Below the pieces are notes generated by a model that worked only from the letters and a program-made list of their open reading frames with translations, was not told the origin of the DNA and did no database searches. Shown piece after piece: positions 22,601 through 30,053 of a DNA stretch of 64,000 nucleotides; position 1 is the first letter of the stretch, and each line of letters starts with the position of its first letter. The DNA comes from a virus: the IMG/VR virus record IMGVR_UViG_3300009509_000015, positions 1 through 64,000 of that record; one strand, written 5' to 3'. The position numbers were made by a program, and so were the translations under genes.

Positions 22601-25600
22601 ACATTATCAGCAATTGCTACAACACTTGGACTTAAGACTGGCGTTGTATCAATGAGTGGTACTGGTACATTATCCGCTATACCACAAGTCTTCGCAATAG
22701 CTACCGCTTCGCTAACAGGTACTGGTACGTTAACTACAGCAGCCTATCAGATAAGCATAAACAATACAGCAAGCTTGTCTGGCACTGGCACAATGTCTGT
22801 TATTGGCTCAGTAGGTGGTATAATTCAAGGTGTTGCTACACTAGATGGTACTGGTACATTATCAGCTATACCATTCGTTGTTAGCTACGCTGTAGCCACA
22901 ATGTCTGGAACGGGTACGTTAGTTAGCTCTAGCCTAATTATCGTGCCTGTAAGTGTGACAATGAGTGGTACAGGTACATTAAGTGCTACAGGATATGCAC
23001 TAGCCCTTGGCGTAGTTGCCATGACAGGAACTGGCACACTAAGCGCAATTGGCTCAGGTATAGGAATTGAGACTGGCGTAGCCTCATTAACAGGTGTAGG
23101 TACGCTAACAGCAGATTACAGATTATGGCCTTTCACAGACGATTTCACATTCAGTGATGATTCTGTTTGGGATGTAAGCAAGTGGGAAGTAACAGAGGTA
23201 TAATATGTCTTGGACTTTAGATACTTCAACTCAAGGAACTTATGGAGCAAGCGATCCTAGTACACTAACGCATACGTGTTCTAGTGCTACTCGCTTGCTA
23301 GTCCTTGTTATCTTTGTTAATGGTACTACTGCTCGTACTGGTGGTGCTCCTACTTACAACGGCTCTTCTCTAACAGATAGCGGTCAAGGATTTGTGTTTG
23401 ATACTGGCGGTGAAGCTGGTGTAGAAATATGGTACTTAATAGAACCAGATACAGGCAGTGGATATACTTTAAGCGTTCCTAATACAGGAGCAGCAAATAT
23501 TGACCTATCTGCTATGTCATTTGAGCCTACATCAGGCAACACAGCAGCATTTGATGGAGCAAATAGTGCAAGTGGTACAACACAGAACCCATCAGTATCT
23601 GTTACAATCTCAAATAACAATGCCCTAATGGTCGGTGGCTTGGGATCAGGAGATCGTGATGCCCCTACTGCTGGAACAAACTATACGCTGGTTCATACGC
23701 AGGATGCTGGAAACCAAACATGGGGAAGTGAGTACGATCTAGACGCTGGAAGTTCTGGTTCTATAACTGTATCTTTTAGCACAGCACGAGCAGACGACTG
23801 GGGCTTGATTGGTATAGGTTTCTATGAAACCGCAGGAACAACTGTTGTTACTGGAGCAGCAGCCCTAACTGGTACTGGATCGCTGTCAGCTATAGGCTCA
23901 TTCTTTTCAATAGAAACTGGTGTTGCACCACTAAGCGGAACAGGAACATTATCCGCAGCCTCTTACGCTATCGCTAGTTCTGCTGGCGCTATGTCTGGAA
24001 CTGGCACATTAAGTGCCATTGGTACACTAATTACTATATACGGGGCTGCTGCACTAACAGGTACTGGATCACTAACTGGTATAGGTTATGCAATTTCCTT
24101 TGCAGTTGCAACAATTAGTGGCACAGGTACGCTTTCTGCAATTGCAAAGGGTATAGTACAGGGGGTTGCAAATCTAACAGGCACAGGTACGCTTTCTGCA
24201 ATCGGAACTTTCTTTACACCAGCACAAACTATCACAGGAGTAGCAGCACTTTCTGGTACTGGAACATTATCTAGTAGTGGTATTGCAATTTCTATTGCAA
24301 CAGCTAGCCTATCTGGTACAGGAAGTCTAGTTGCTATTGGTGCTCCTGTAGGCGCAGATACTATAGTAGATGTTCAAACTAACCAAGGTAGAATTTACTT
24401 ACCTGATAGTGCTGGCGTATATGGGCGTGCTATAGCCAAGAGAATGTTAAAGAAAACAAACTCTGAAGTATTACTATACTTTAAGTTTGACGATACAAAC
24501 GCAGAGGGTGTGTTCCGAGTATTTATGCGTGCCTCTGGTGATTGGAACACAGCAGACAAACCTACAGATGGTTATGAAGTAGCTATCTCAAACTCTTCTG
24601 GTGGTTTAACACTTAATAAAATACAAAGTGGTACACGGTCTAATATAACAAGCGGTAGCTGGACAGCAACGACTGCTGCTCAGTGGTTGAGATTCCAAAC
24701 AAACGGTAACGCACTTAAAGTAAGAGTGTGGGCAGATGGTTCTGGTGAGCCTGGAACATGGGATATTGATACAACTAATGCAGACATTTCTACTGCTGGC
24801 GTGCTACAGGTAGGTTTCTGGAGGGTATCTGGAACACATACAATGTACATCGACAGCATCAATGTCCATGATGTTGTAGGTTTCCAGTACGGAGCAGCAG
24901 CCTTAACAGGAACTGGAACACTATCTGCTATTGGATCAGCAATTGTCTACGGAGCAGCAGCCCTTTCTGGAACGGGCACGTTAAGTTCTGCATCAACAGC
25001 AATAACATCTAGCGCTGCTAGCTTAACAGGTACAGGCACACTAACAGCTATTGGTGAAAAGGTAACAGCTATTGTTACTGGTGTTGCAAGCTTATCAGGT
25101 ACAGGTAGCCTAGCTGCTACTGGATATGCTATAGTCTCTAGCGCAGCTACATTATCTGGAACGGGCACGCTAACAGCTATTGCTACTTACTTCTCTGTTG
25201 GAGCAGCCTCACTAACTGGAACTGGTACGCTATCTGCTACTGGTTATGCTATTGTCTCTGGTGTAGCCTCACTAACTGGAACTGGTACGCTAACTGCAAT
25301 AGGCAATCCTGCTGGAGTAATCCAGGGCAATGCCAACCTAACAGGCACAGGCACACTATCTTCAAGTGCTACAGTAGTTGTCTATGCTACAGCAGCATTA
25401 AGCGGAACAGGAACATTAACTTCAGCAAGCCTAGCCATAACAAGTAGTGCTGCAAGCCTAAGCGGTAATGGTACTTTATCAGCAATTGGTACTAGGATAC
25501 AGCTTGGAGTAGTACAATTGTCAGGTACTGGTACGCTAGCTGCTGTACCATTTGTAATAGTACCTTCAGCAGCTACACTAAGCGGAACTGGCACACTAAC

Positions 25601-26460
25601 AAGTGCTGCTTATGCTATAACAACTGGAGCAGCATCATTAACTGGTGTGGGATCACTAATTGCTAGACCAGAGATCGAGAACTTAATCACTGGAAGGGCA
25701 GCCCTAACTGGAACTGGTACGTTATCTGCTATTGGATACGGTATAGCTTCAAGCACAGTTTCAATGAGTGGTACTGGAGTTCTAACAGGTGTAGGCTACG
25801 CAATAGCAAGCACTACAGCAAGCTTAAGTGGCAATGGAACATTAACTGCTACACCATTTGTATTATCATACGCTACAGCAGCCCTATCAGGACAAGGAAC
25901 ATTAACAGCCACTAGCTATGCTATAGCTTCTGGAGCAGCTAGCTTAACTGGACTTGGCACATTAGTTGCTAGACCAGAAGTTGAGGGATTATTAACTGGC
26001 GTTGTATCTATGACAGGTACTGGTACAATGTCTGCTATACCATTTGTACTATCTTATGGTAATGTGTCTATGTCTGGACTAGGCACACTAACTGCAAAAG
26101 CATCAGGAGAAATTACTGGAGCAGCTACCTTATCTGGTACTGGCGTACTAACCGCAAGCAGCCTAGCAATAACTTCAAGTGCTGTAACAATGAGTGGTAC
26201 TGGTGCTATGAACGTAGTTGGTATAGGTGTGTCAGAAAGCGCTGTATCAATGTCTGGCGCTGGTACATTAGCAGCCATACCACAAGTGTTTGCACTAGGT
26301 ACTGTATCAATGTCTGGTACAGGAGTTCTATCTGGATCAGGTTATGGTATATCAATAGCAAATGCTTCGCTATCTGGACTAGGCACACTAACATCAACAG
26401 GTATTGCAATTGCTTACGCTGGCGCAAGTCTAACAGGACAAGGTACATTACTCGTAGTTA
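18685..26460 (+). repeat. coding repeats of the SGTGTLSAIG type in three fibre genes
   Basis: Dozens of copies of a unit of about 22-25 residues centred on (A/S)(L/M)(S/T)GTGTLSA(I/T)G. At DNA level, GGTACTGGTACATTATCAGC-like blocks recur with many synonymous changes. The repeats are separated by short variable hydrophobic stretches. Confidence 0.9.
19682..23203 (+). CDS. large repeat fibre protein A
   Basis: A 1173-residue protein. Residues 1-205 form a beta domain (TWAVDTSTQGTYG...) shared with the next gene. Then come SGTGTLSAIG repeats, a LamG-like domain (about 320-485, starting VTIQNNQGRLSF), two repeats, a second concanavalin-like domain (about 530-770, IYWLDFSDQTAIW...), and a long run of repeats to the end. 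The C-terminus is again a WPFTDDFT...W..SKW fragment. Likely a virion fibre with carbohydrate-binding domains joined by repeat rods. Nine bases separate it from the gene upstream. Confidence 0.65.
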   Translation: MTWAVDTSTQGTYGTSNPNTLSHTCSASTKLLVLAIFVNGTTARTGGAPTYNGTPMTDSGQGFVFLSGGEAGVEVWYLIEPDTGSSYTVSVPNTGAVNCDLSVTSFEATNNAAFDNSNSASADSGTWSVSVTVSNNNCLMFGAVGSGERDTPTAGTNYTLIHTYDAGNQVWGSEYDLDAGSSGSITVDFTPARADDWGLIGIGFYETTTATVTGAAALTGTGSLSAIGKGIASSAAALSGTGTITNVPAYAITSSAGALSGTGTLSAIGFRLITGVAALSGTGTLSAIGARVALGVAALSGTGTLSAAGYIVFPSEVTIQNNQGRLSFADSAQAYARAISTMADQSNAELTAKFTFGDLVSEGLLRFHLRGSGDWADWQTPTTAYEVEIANTGDWKVYRIQSGSRTQIGTTQTWTSTTEQHSIKFQVVGTDIRAKVWRTIDSEPGWQKDIDDSTSGFTTAGTLQLGYFRVAGSHYVDLDDVSVQSPESVEFGVAALTGTGTLSTSGLGIAYGTAAISGTGTLTAKYAHIPLTDLIYWLDFSDQTAIWKTSTERIGADNDTIYEIKDKSGNNYGATQATEGLRPTWKTNIQNGLAMSLWNPATTTNMRGPYGDMSSVLPTNTGTAFVVLIQDGTNANNTVINTTIASVAGDNQITIHATYSNNLYFDMGDYAGGGRIYGAQPSGWDDVAHIYSAYRSGSSGEISVDGAPIVLTVDTYTDDFEPGRDVGYLYTIGANFPGNQINFKGYIGEIIFYKTKLSAAEILQVQRYLTDKWSVTLIQTSAASLSGTGTLSATGSAIVSGAASLTGTGTLTSSGTGIASSAATLTGTGTLTGIPLVISFGVTSLTGTGTLSAIGTFFSVQQTSAALTGTGTLSAIGYAIASSAGTMSGTGTLTGVPFVLSFGVSALTGTGTLSAIGSAAGIEQSAATLSGTGTLSAIGEATAFGVTALSGTGTLSSASYAITSSAGALSGTGTLSAIATTLGLKTGVVSMSGTGTLSAIPQVFAIATASLTGTGTLTTAAYQISINNTASLSGTGTMSVIGSVGGIIQGVATLDGTGTLSAIPFVVSYAVATMSGTGTLVSSSLIIVPVSVTMSGTGTLSATGYALALGVVAMTGTGTLSAIGSGIGIETGVASLTGVGTLTADYRLWPFTDDFTFSDDSVWDVSKWEVTEV

Positions 26461-26600
26461 TAAGAGCTATACCAGCTACTTGGTTCTTAGAGGGATCGTT
26501 CATATTAACCATAGAGCTAGATGGTACGATTGTAGATACTGTAGAGTTAGATGCCCAGTTTGAGACTATTGAACTAGAGGGTAATACTTTCGAGGATTAA
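23205..26600 (+). CDS. large repeat fibre protein B
   Basis: A 1131-residue paralogue of the preceding gene. Residues 1-215 repeat the same N-terminal beta domain, then repeats, a LamG-like domain (about 385-560, VDVQTNQGRIYL...), then a long rod of SGTGTLSAIG units and an acidic C-terminal tail (TIELDGTIVDTVELD). It starts one base after the previous stop. Probably part of the same fibre or surface decoration. Confidence 0.65.
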   Translation: MSWTLDTSTQGTYGASDPSTLTHTCSSATRLLVLVIFVNGTTARTGGAPTYNGSSLTDSGQGFVFDTGGEAGVEIWYLIEPDTGSGYTLSVPNTGAANIDLSAMSFEPTSGNTAAFDGANSASGTTQNPSVSVTISNNNALMVGGLGSGDRDAPTAGTNYTLVHTQDAGNQTWGSEYDLDAGSSGSITVSFSTARADDWGLIGIGFYETAGTTVVTGAAALTGTGSLSAIGSFFSIETGVAPLSGTGTLSAASYAIASSAGAMSGTGTLSAIGTLITIYGAAALTGTGSLTGIGYAISFAVATISGTGTLSAIAKGIVQGVANLTGTGTLSAIGTFFTPAQTITGVAALSGTGTLSSSGIAISIATASLSGTGSLVAIGAPVGADTIVDVQTNQGRIYLPDSAGVYGRAIAKRMLKKTNSEVLLYFKFDDTNAEGVFRVFMRASGDWNTADKPTDGYEVAISNSSGGLTLNKIQSGTRSNITSGSWTATTAAQWLRFQTNGNALKVRVWADGSGEPGTWDIDTTNADISTAGVLQVGFWRVSGTHTMYIDSINVHDVVGFQYGAAALTGTGTLSAIGSAIVYGAAALSGTGTLSSASTAITSSAASLTGTGTLTAIGEKVTAIVTGVASLSGTGSLAATGYAIVSSAATLSGTGTLTAIATYFSVGAASLTGTGTLSATGYAIVSGVASLTGTGTLTAIGNPAGVIQGNANLTGTGTLSSSATVVVYATAALSGTGTLTSASLAITSSAASLSGNGTLSAIGTRIQLGVVQLSGTGTLAAVPFVIVPSAATLSGTGTLTSAAYAITTGAASLTGVGSLIARPEIENLITGRAALTGTGTLSAIGYGIASSTVSMSGTGVLTGVGYAIASTTASLSGNGTLTATPFVLSYATAALSGQGTLTATSYAIASGAASLTGLGTLVARPEVEGLLTGVVSMTGTGTMSAIPFVLSYGNVSMSGLGTLTAKASGEITGAATLSGTGVLTASSLAITSSAVTMSGTGAMNVVGIGVSESAVSMSGAGTLAAIPQVFALGTVSMSGTGVLSGSGYGISIANASLSGLGTLTSTGIAIAYAGASLTGQGTLLVVIRAIPATWFLEGSFILTIELDGTIVDTVELDAQFETIELEGNTFED

Positions 26601-26601
26601 T

Positions 26602-26967
26602 ATGACTAAACGAAAACAAGACTTTGTAACTTGGACAGGCAACGACGAAAAGATAGAGTTCACTGTTTATCAAGATGACGGTGTTACTCCTTTAAACATT
26701 TCTGCTGGCACACTTTCTTGGATAATGAAAGAATCAAGAACAGCAACAGCAGCATTAATTGAAAAGGAAACTGGTGGTCAAGGTATTTCCATTACTGATG
26801 GTGCTAATGGAAAGTGTCAAGTAGACCTTGATCCAGCAGACACTAATGGTTTAGAGGGCGCAAAATACTTTCATGAACTGAAACTAACTCTTTCTAATGA
26901 AACCAAAACAGTATCAGAGGGTACGGTCACGATCCATAGAAGTGGTTTCTCTGATCTTACCCCTTAA
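26602..26967 (+). CDS. baseplate/fibre N-terminal-like beta-sandwich protein
   Basis: A 121-residue protein with TWTGNDEKIEFTVYQDDGVTPLNIS near the N-terminus, a pattern seen in BppU-like and other phage tail accessory domains. It starts one base after the large fibre gene and ends that block. Likely a small virion component; exact place unknown. Confidence 0.6.
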   Translation: MTKRKQDFVTWTGNDEKIEFTVYQDDGVTPLNISAGTLSWIMKESRTATAALIEKETGGQGISITDGANGKCQVDLDPADTNGLEGAKYFHELKLTLSNETKTVSEGTVTIHRSGFSDLTP

Positions 26968-26970
26968 CCC

Positions 26971-26999
26971 TTGACAAATATTTTCAATTGTAGTATAAT
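26971..26999 (+). promoter_or_regulatory. sigma70-type promoter for the second tRNA block
   Basis: TTGACA 26971-26976, 17 bp, TATAAT 26994-26999, with the same CAATTGTAG before the -10 as the promoter at 3852. Confidence 0.9.
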
Positions 27000-27038
27000 G
27001 CTAATCGAGAGAACAGAATGTCAATGGTTAGGAGTTTC

Positions 27039-27067
27039 GGGAGGTCTCCACAAAACCTCCCACTTTT
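27039..27067 (+). terminator. attenuator-like hairpin before tRNA-Gly
   Basis: GGGAGGT 27039-27045 pairs with ACCTCCC 27055-27061, then ACTTTTT. It lies between the promoter and the tRNA, so it may attenuate rather than end transcription. Confidence 0.55.
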
Positions 27068-27068
27068 T

Positions 27069-27139
27069 GCCTTCATCGGTTAATGGTAAACCGTGTGGCT
27101 TCCAACCACTGACTGCGAGTTCGAGTCTCGCTGAAGGCT
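27069..27139 (+). tRNA. tRNA-Gly (TCC)
   Basis: Acceptor GCCTTCA/TGAAGGC, anticodon stem GTGG/CCAC, loop CTTCCAA, discriminator T. Confidence 0.92.
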
Positions 27140-27163
27140 CAGTAAAATTTTGAGGAGGCAACT

Positions 27164-27379
27164 ATGCCATTATATGAGTACAAGTGTGGTAATCCTAGCT
27201 GTAATAACATTCACGAAGAGGGTAGACCCTCTGCATATAGGGATGTTTCAGCAGAGTGCCCCATATGTGGGAGTGAGGCAGAAAGAATTTATTCAACAGG
27301 GCAAACGTTTGTTATCCCACATGACAAACCAGCAGTTTATAAAAACGCTGCTGGTGAGACAGTACGCAGGGTAACTTAA
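27164..27379 (+). CDS. FmdB-like zinc-ribbon protein
   Basis: A 71-residue protein opening MPLYEYKCGNPSCN, with a second pair CPICGS near residue 34: the FmdB/CxxC-CxxC regulatory zinc-ribbon pattern. FmdB-like proteins are small and of uncertain function. GAGGAGG precedes the ATG. It sits between tRNA-Gly and tRNA-Val. Confidence 0.75.
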   Translation: MPLYEYKCGNPSCNNIHEEGRPSAYRDVSAECPICGSEAERIYSTGQTFVIPHDKPAVYKNAAGETVRRVT

Positions 27380-27386
27380 CAACTTC

Positions 27387-27463
27387 GGGGGTGTAGCTCA
27401 GTATATGGTTAGAGCAACATTCTTACAAAATGGAGGTCGCTGGTTCGAGTCCAGCCATCCCCA
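27387..27463 (+). tRNA. tRNA-Val (TAC)
   Basis: Acceptor GGGGGTG/CATCCCC, anticodon stem CATT/AATG, loop CTTACAA, discriminator A. Confidence 0.92.
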
Positions 27464-27496
27464 CTAGCCTTATCTACCATGTGTAGAAAAAGATCA

Positions 27497-27515
27497 GAGC
27501 ACCTTAAGGGTGCTC
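27497..27515 (+). other. inter-tRNA hairpin
   Basis: GAGCACC 27497-27503 pairs with GGTGCTC 27509-27515. No T tract follows. Confidence 0.45.
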
Positions 27516-27520
27516 AGCTA

Positions 27521-27592
27521 GCCTTCAAAGCATTAATGGTGATGCAGTCGGCTCTTAACCGATAGATTCAGGTTCAAGTCCTGATGAGGGCA
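27521..27592 (+). tRNA. tRNA-Lys (CTT)
   Basis: Acceptor GCCTTCA/TGAGGGC, D arm GCAT/ATGC, anticodon stem TCGG/CCGA, loop CTCTTAA, discriminator A. Its acceptor strand GAGGG probably serves as ribosome site for the next gene. Confidence 0.9.
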
Positions 27593-27594
27593 CT

Positions 27595-28128
27595 ATGCTA
27601 GTACGTGATAAGCTTACTAAAGAAGTTTTAGAAGATTATAAACGCCAGGGTTTATCAACCCATCAAATAGCAAGACTTATAGGTTGTAGCCAACCCTATG
27701 TCTCTAAAGTTGCTATACAAAGAGGCATACATTTTACTAGAGAAAAAGGAACTTGTATCGTTTGTGGTAATACATTAAATAGAGGTAAAAAATATTGCTC
27801 TCACCAGTGTCAAAAGAATGAACAACACCAAAAACTTATAAGCCAATGGTTGTCTGGTGAATGGAACGGGCTTAGAGGAAAAAAAGTTACTGCCCTTTCT
27901 AAAACAATAAGAGATTATTTGTTAAAGCAAGCAGACTACAAGTGTTCTAAATGTGGTTGGGCAGAAGTAAATGAATCTTCTGGTATGATACCGTTAGAAA
28001 TAAATCATATTGATGGTAATCACAAAAATAATAGACCAGAAAATTTAGAAGTTGTATGTCCTAACTGCCATGCACTAACACCAAACTTTAGAGGACTAAA
28101 TAAAAACAGTACTCGCACGCACCGATAG
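27595..28128 (+). CDS. HNH endonuclease between two tRNAs
   Basis: A 177-residue protein. An N-terminal helix-turn-helix (STHQIARLIGCSQPYVSKV, about 20-40), a zinc finger (CIVCGN...YCSHQC, about 57-80), and a C-terminal HNH domain (YKCSKCG, then EINHIDGNHKNNRPENL and VCPNC, about 118-160). Such enzymes are often mobile homing-type nucleases. ATG 27595 starts 3 nt after tRNA-Lys, with GAGGG of the tRNA as the only ribosome site. The TAG stop is positions 8-10 of tRNA-Thr. Confidence 0.85.
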   Translation: MLVRDKLTKEVLEDYKRQGLSTHQIARLIGCSQPYVSKVAIQRGIHFTREKGTCIVCGNTLNRGKKYCSHQCQKNEQHQKLISQWLSGEWNGLRGKKVTALSKTIRDYLLKQADYKCSKCGWAEVNESSGMIPLEINHIDGNHKNNRPENLEVVCPNCHALTPNFRGLNKNSTRTHR

Positions 28129-28192
28129 TTCTAAGTAGGCAAAACGCATGTCTTGTAAACATGATTTGTGGGATCGTGGCCCACTCGGTGCT
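28119..28192 (+). tRNA. tRNA-Thr (TGT)
   Basis: Acceptor GCACCGA/TCGGTGC, anticodon stem CATGT/ACATG, loop CTTGTAA, T arm GTGGG/CCCAC with atypical loop ATCGTGG. Its first 10 nt are shared with the HNH gene. Confidence 0.88.
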
Positions 28193-28202
28193 CCTTAAAT
28201 TA

Positions 28203-28230
28203 AAAACCCCCTTGCAAAATAGGGGGTTTT
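28203..28230 (+). terminator. terminator overlapping a promoter
   Basis: AAAACCCCCT 28203-28212 pairs with AGGGGGTTTT 28221-28230. The T run is short and the loop carries the -35 of the next promoter. Confidence 0.75.
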
Positions 28231-28240
28231 GTGGTATAAT
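28212..28240 (+). promoter_or_regulatory. promoter with its -35 in the terminator loop
   Basis: TTGCAA 28212-28217, 17 bp, TATAAT 28235-28240 with TGTGG before the -10. The next ATG is 8 bp after the -10. Confidence 0.75.
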
Positions 28241-28248
28241 CAGTTATT

Positions 28249-28560
28249 ATGGCACACGAAATAAATACAACCAGTAGGAAAAACTTATACGAAGGCCCTT
28301 TTTATACAGAGGGTACTGCCTTTCAGGTTAATATAAGGTACAAAAGGACTGATGAGCTTGTAGCTTCCAGAGGTTTTGTGCCTGATCCTTTATACCCACA
28401 CTTTGTTTGTCTAGACTTTAGGGGAATAACTGTACAAACTGCCCTCACTGTAGAAGATGCAGACTACATTATTTCTAATATGATCAATGACTGGCTACGT
28501 AATGGCGGTGGTATAAAACAACAGGAGGAAGAGTTGGATGCCGATAGGGAGGGTGCATAA
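28249..28560 (+). CDS. hypothetical protein, probably leaderless
   Basis: A 103-residue protein. ATG 28249 begins where transcription from the promoter at 28212 should start, with no ribosome binding site. Soluble, no recognised motif; the C-terminus is acidic and overlaps the next gene by 23 bases. Confidence 0.6.
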   Translation: MAHEINTTSRKNLYEGPFYTEGTAFQVNIRYKRTDELVASRGFVPDPLYPHFVCLDFRGITVQTALTVEDADYIISNMINDWLRNGGGIKQQEEELDADREGA

Positions 28561-29029
28561 AAAAATATGGAAGAGGTATATTGTTATAGCAGTTCCACTA
28601 GCATTAAGTATACAGTACTACACGATTACAAGACTCCCACTAGGATGGTGGCAGTCTGTTGGCGTGGCTACTATATTGGGATACTTATTGGGGTATTATC
28701 TTGACCCCGATTATGACCAGAATAAATTTACAGATGCAAGACGGAGGGTAATAAATGACTTATGGATAATTGGTTGGCTACTAGTTGTGTGGTTTATCCC
28801 CTACGAGAAGATGTTCAAGCACAGGAGCAAGTATACACATTTCCCTATATTATCAACGGTTTTAAGGTTTGGGTGGTTATTACTCTTTCCTCCAGTTCTA
28901 TTACTACTGTGGTACACTACTCCCTACCTGATCCCTGATTATTATCCTATACTGGTAGGGATTTTTATTGGGCTGTCAATAGCCGATACAGTACACATAT
29001 TAGCAGACTACGGAGTTTTAAATGAATAA
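28538..29029 (+). CDS. multi-pass membrane protein, DUF2227/YdjM-like
   Basis: A 163-residue protein with four likely membrane helices. It contains YYLDPDYDQ (about 54-62) and HRSKYTHFPILS (about 95-106), His/Asp motifs like those in DUF2227 and YdjM-type putative metal-binding membrane proteins. GAGGAAGAG lies upstream. Function in the phage unknown. Confidence 0.55.
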   Translation: MPIGRVHKKIWKRYIVIAVPLALSIQYYTITRLPLGWWQSVGVATILGYLLGYYLDPDYDQNKFTDARRRVINDLWIIGWLLVVWFIPYEKMFKHRSKYTHFPILSTVLRFGWLLLFPPVLLLLWYTTPYLIPDYYPILVGIFIGLSIADTVHILADYGVLNE

Positions 29030-29444
29030 TACTAGACAGCAGGTAGTACTAAACGAATTAAAGATGAAACAAAAAATTGTAGAAATGAGGCGACTTCTTC
29101 CCCTGGCATGGTGTAAAGAAACGGCAACCAATGAAGACTGGGATGAAAACAATCCTGCGTTAAATCAATGTGCGGTTACAGCGCTGTTAGTACAAGATGA
29201 GCTTGGTGGTGACTTGCTTCGATGTAGCATGACTAATGGTGATAGTCACTATTGGAACAGGGTAGGCAATTATGAAATAGACTTAACAGCAGAACAGTTT
29301 GATCACATAGAACCACAACCACTAAAAGATACTGCTGTTGTAAGGAATCGGTCATATGTGTTAGACCCAGAAAGATTTCAAAACACCATTAATAGGTACG
29401 AGCTTTTAAGAAAACGATATGATGTATTGAGGATACTAGAATAA
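29022..29444 (+). CDS. YunG-like protein
   Basis: A 140-residue protein. The segment NPALNQCAVTALLVQDELGGDLLR (in the middle) followed by SHYWNRVGNYEIDLTAEQF resembles the YunG family. The conserved Cys, His and Asp suggest a papain-like fold, but an activity is not established. It overlaps both neighbours. Confidence 0.6.
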   Translation: MNNTRQQVVLNELKMKQKIVEMRRLLPLAWCKETATNEDWDENNPALNQCAVTALLVQDELGGDLLRCSMTNGDSHYWNRVGNYEIDLTAEQFDHIEPQPLKDTAVVRNRSYVLDPERFQNTINRYELLRKRYDVLRILE

Positions 29445-29695
29445 TGCTAACTTATTATACACTTTCATTTGATAATACTATGATAAAAGATGGGGATAAG
29501 GTAACAGTTTATAAACTTGTTCCAATATCCCCTAATCAGATAGATGATAGTACAGCTTCTTGGCCTAGCCACCCAGAACTTAAGCCTGGGGATAAACATT
29601 TACTTAGAGTAAATGGACAGTTCGAAATTGTTATGGCGCTAACCAACAATAAAGTTCGTACACTATCAAGAAGAGAACTGGATGCTAATAAGTAA
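29444..29695 (+). CDS. hypothetical protein
   Basis: An 83-residue beta-rich protein whose ATG overlaps the previous stop by one base. The stretch LKPGDKHLLRVNGQFEIVMAL is SH3-like in look, but I cannot assign it. Overlaps the next gene by 14 bases. Confidence 0.55.
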   Translation: MLTYYTLSFDNTMIKDGDKVTVYKLVPISPNQIDDSTASWPSHPELKPGDKHLLRVNGQFEIVMALTNNKVRTLSRRELDANK

Positions 29696-30053
29696 AGAAG
29701 TTTACTACGTTGTTTTAGAGCTACCGTTTGATACTCTCTTGGTACACTATTACGGGTTTGCCAATTTGTCAGACGCAGAAGACTTGCAAGCAGACAAACT
29801 TCCTTGGTTTTCTATTTGGGATCAGAGTCAACTTGATGGGTGGGTTGGAGAAAAAATACTTATCCCATTAAAGACAGCCAAGAATGTTGACAATAGATAT
29901 ACCTTTAATGTTACCTATGATACAATACTGTCAGCAGAAAGTTCTAACACAGCACACAAACAACTGCGTAGGGCTATAGCAAAAGCTGGATTAGCTGTAA
30001 ATAATCTAAAGACTAAGATAACAAGAAAAGAAGTAAACTTAAGGAGCCAATAA
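29682..30053 (+). CDS. hypothetical protein
   Basis: A 123-residue protein; no motif recognised. The C-terminal 30 residues are basic. Overlaps both neighbours, so probably part of one translation unit with the genes at 28538-30361. Confidence 0.55.
   Translation: MLISKEVYYVVLELPFDTLLVHYYGFANLSDAEDLQADKLPWFSIWDQSQLDGWVGEKILIPLKTAKNVDNRYTFNVTYDTILSAESSNTAHKQLRRAIAKAGLAVNNLKTKITRKEVNLRSQ

Noticed and set aside
18659-26448. Several long minus-strand frames opposite the fibre repeats
   Set aside because: They are by-products of the repeat codons (PVPVN-type reading) and have no start signals.
18685-26460. CRISPR array
   Set aside because: The repeats are in-frame coding units with synonymous variation and no uniform unique spacers.
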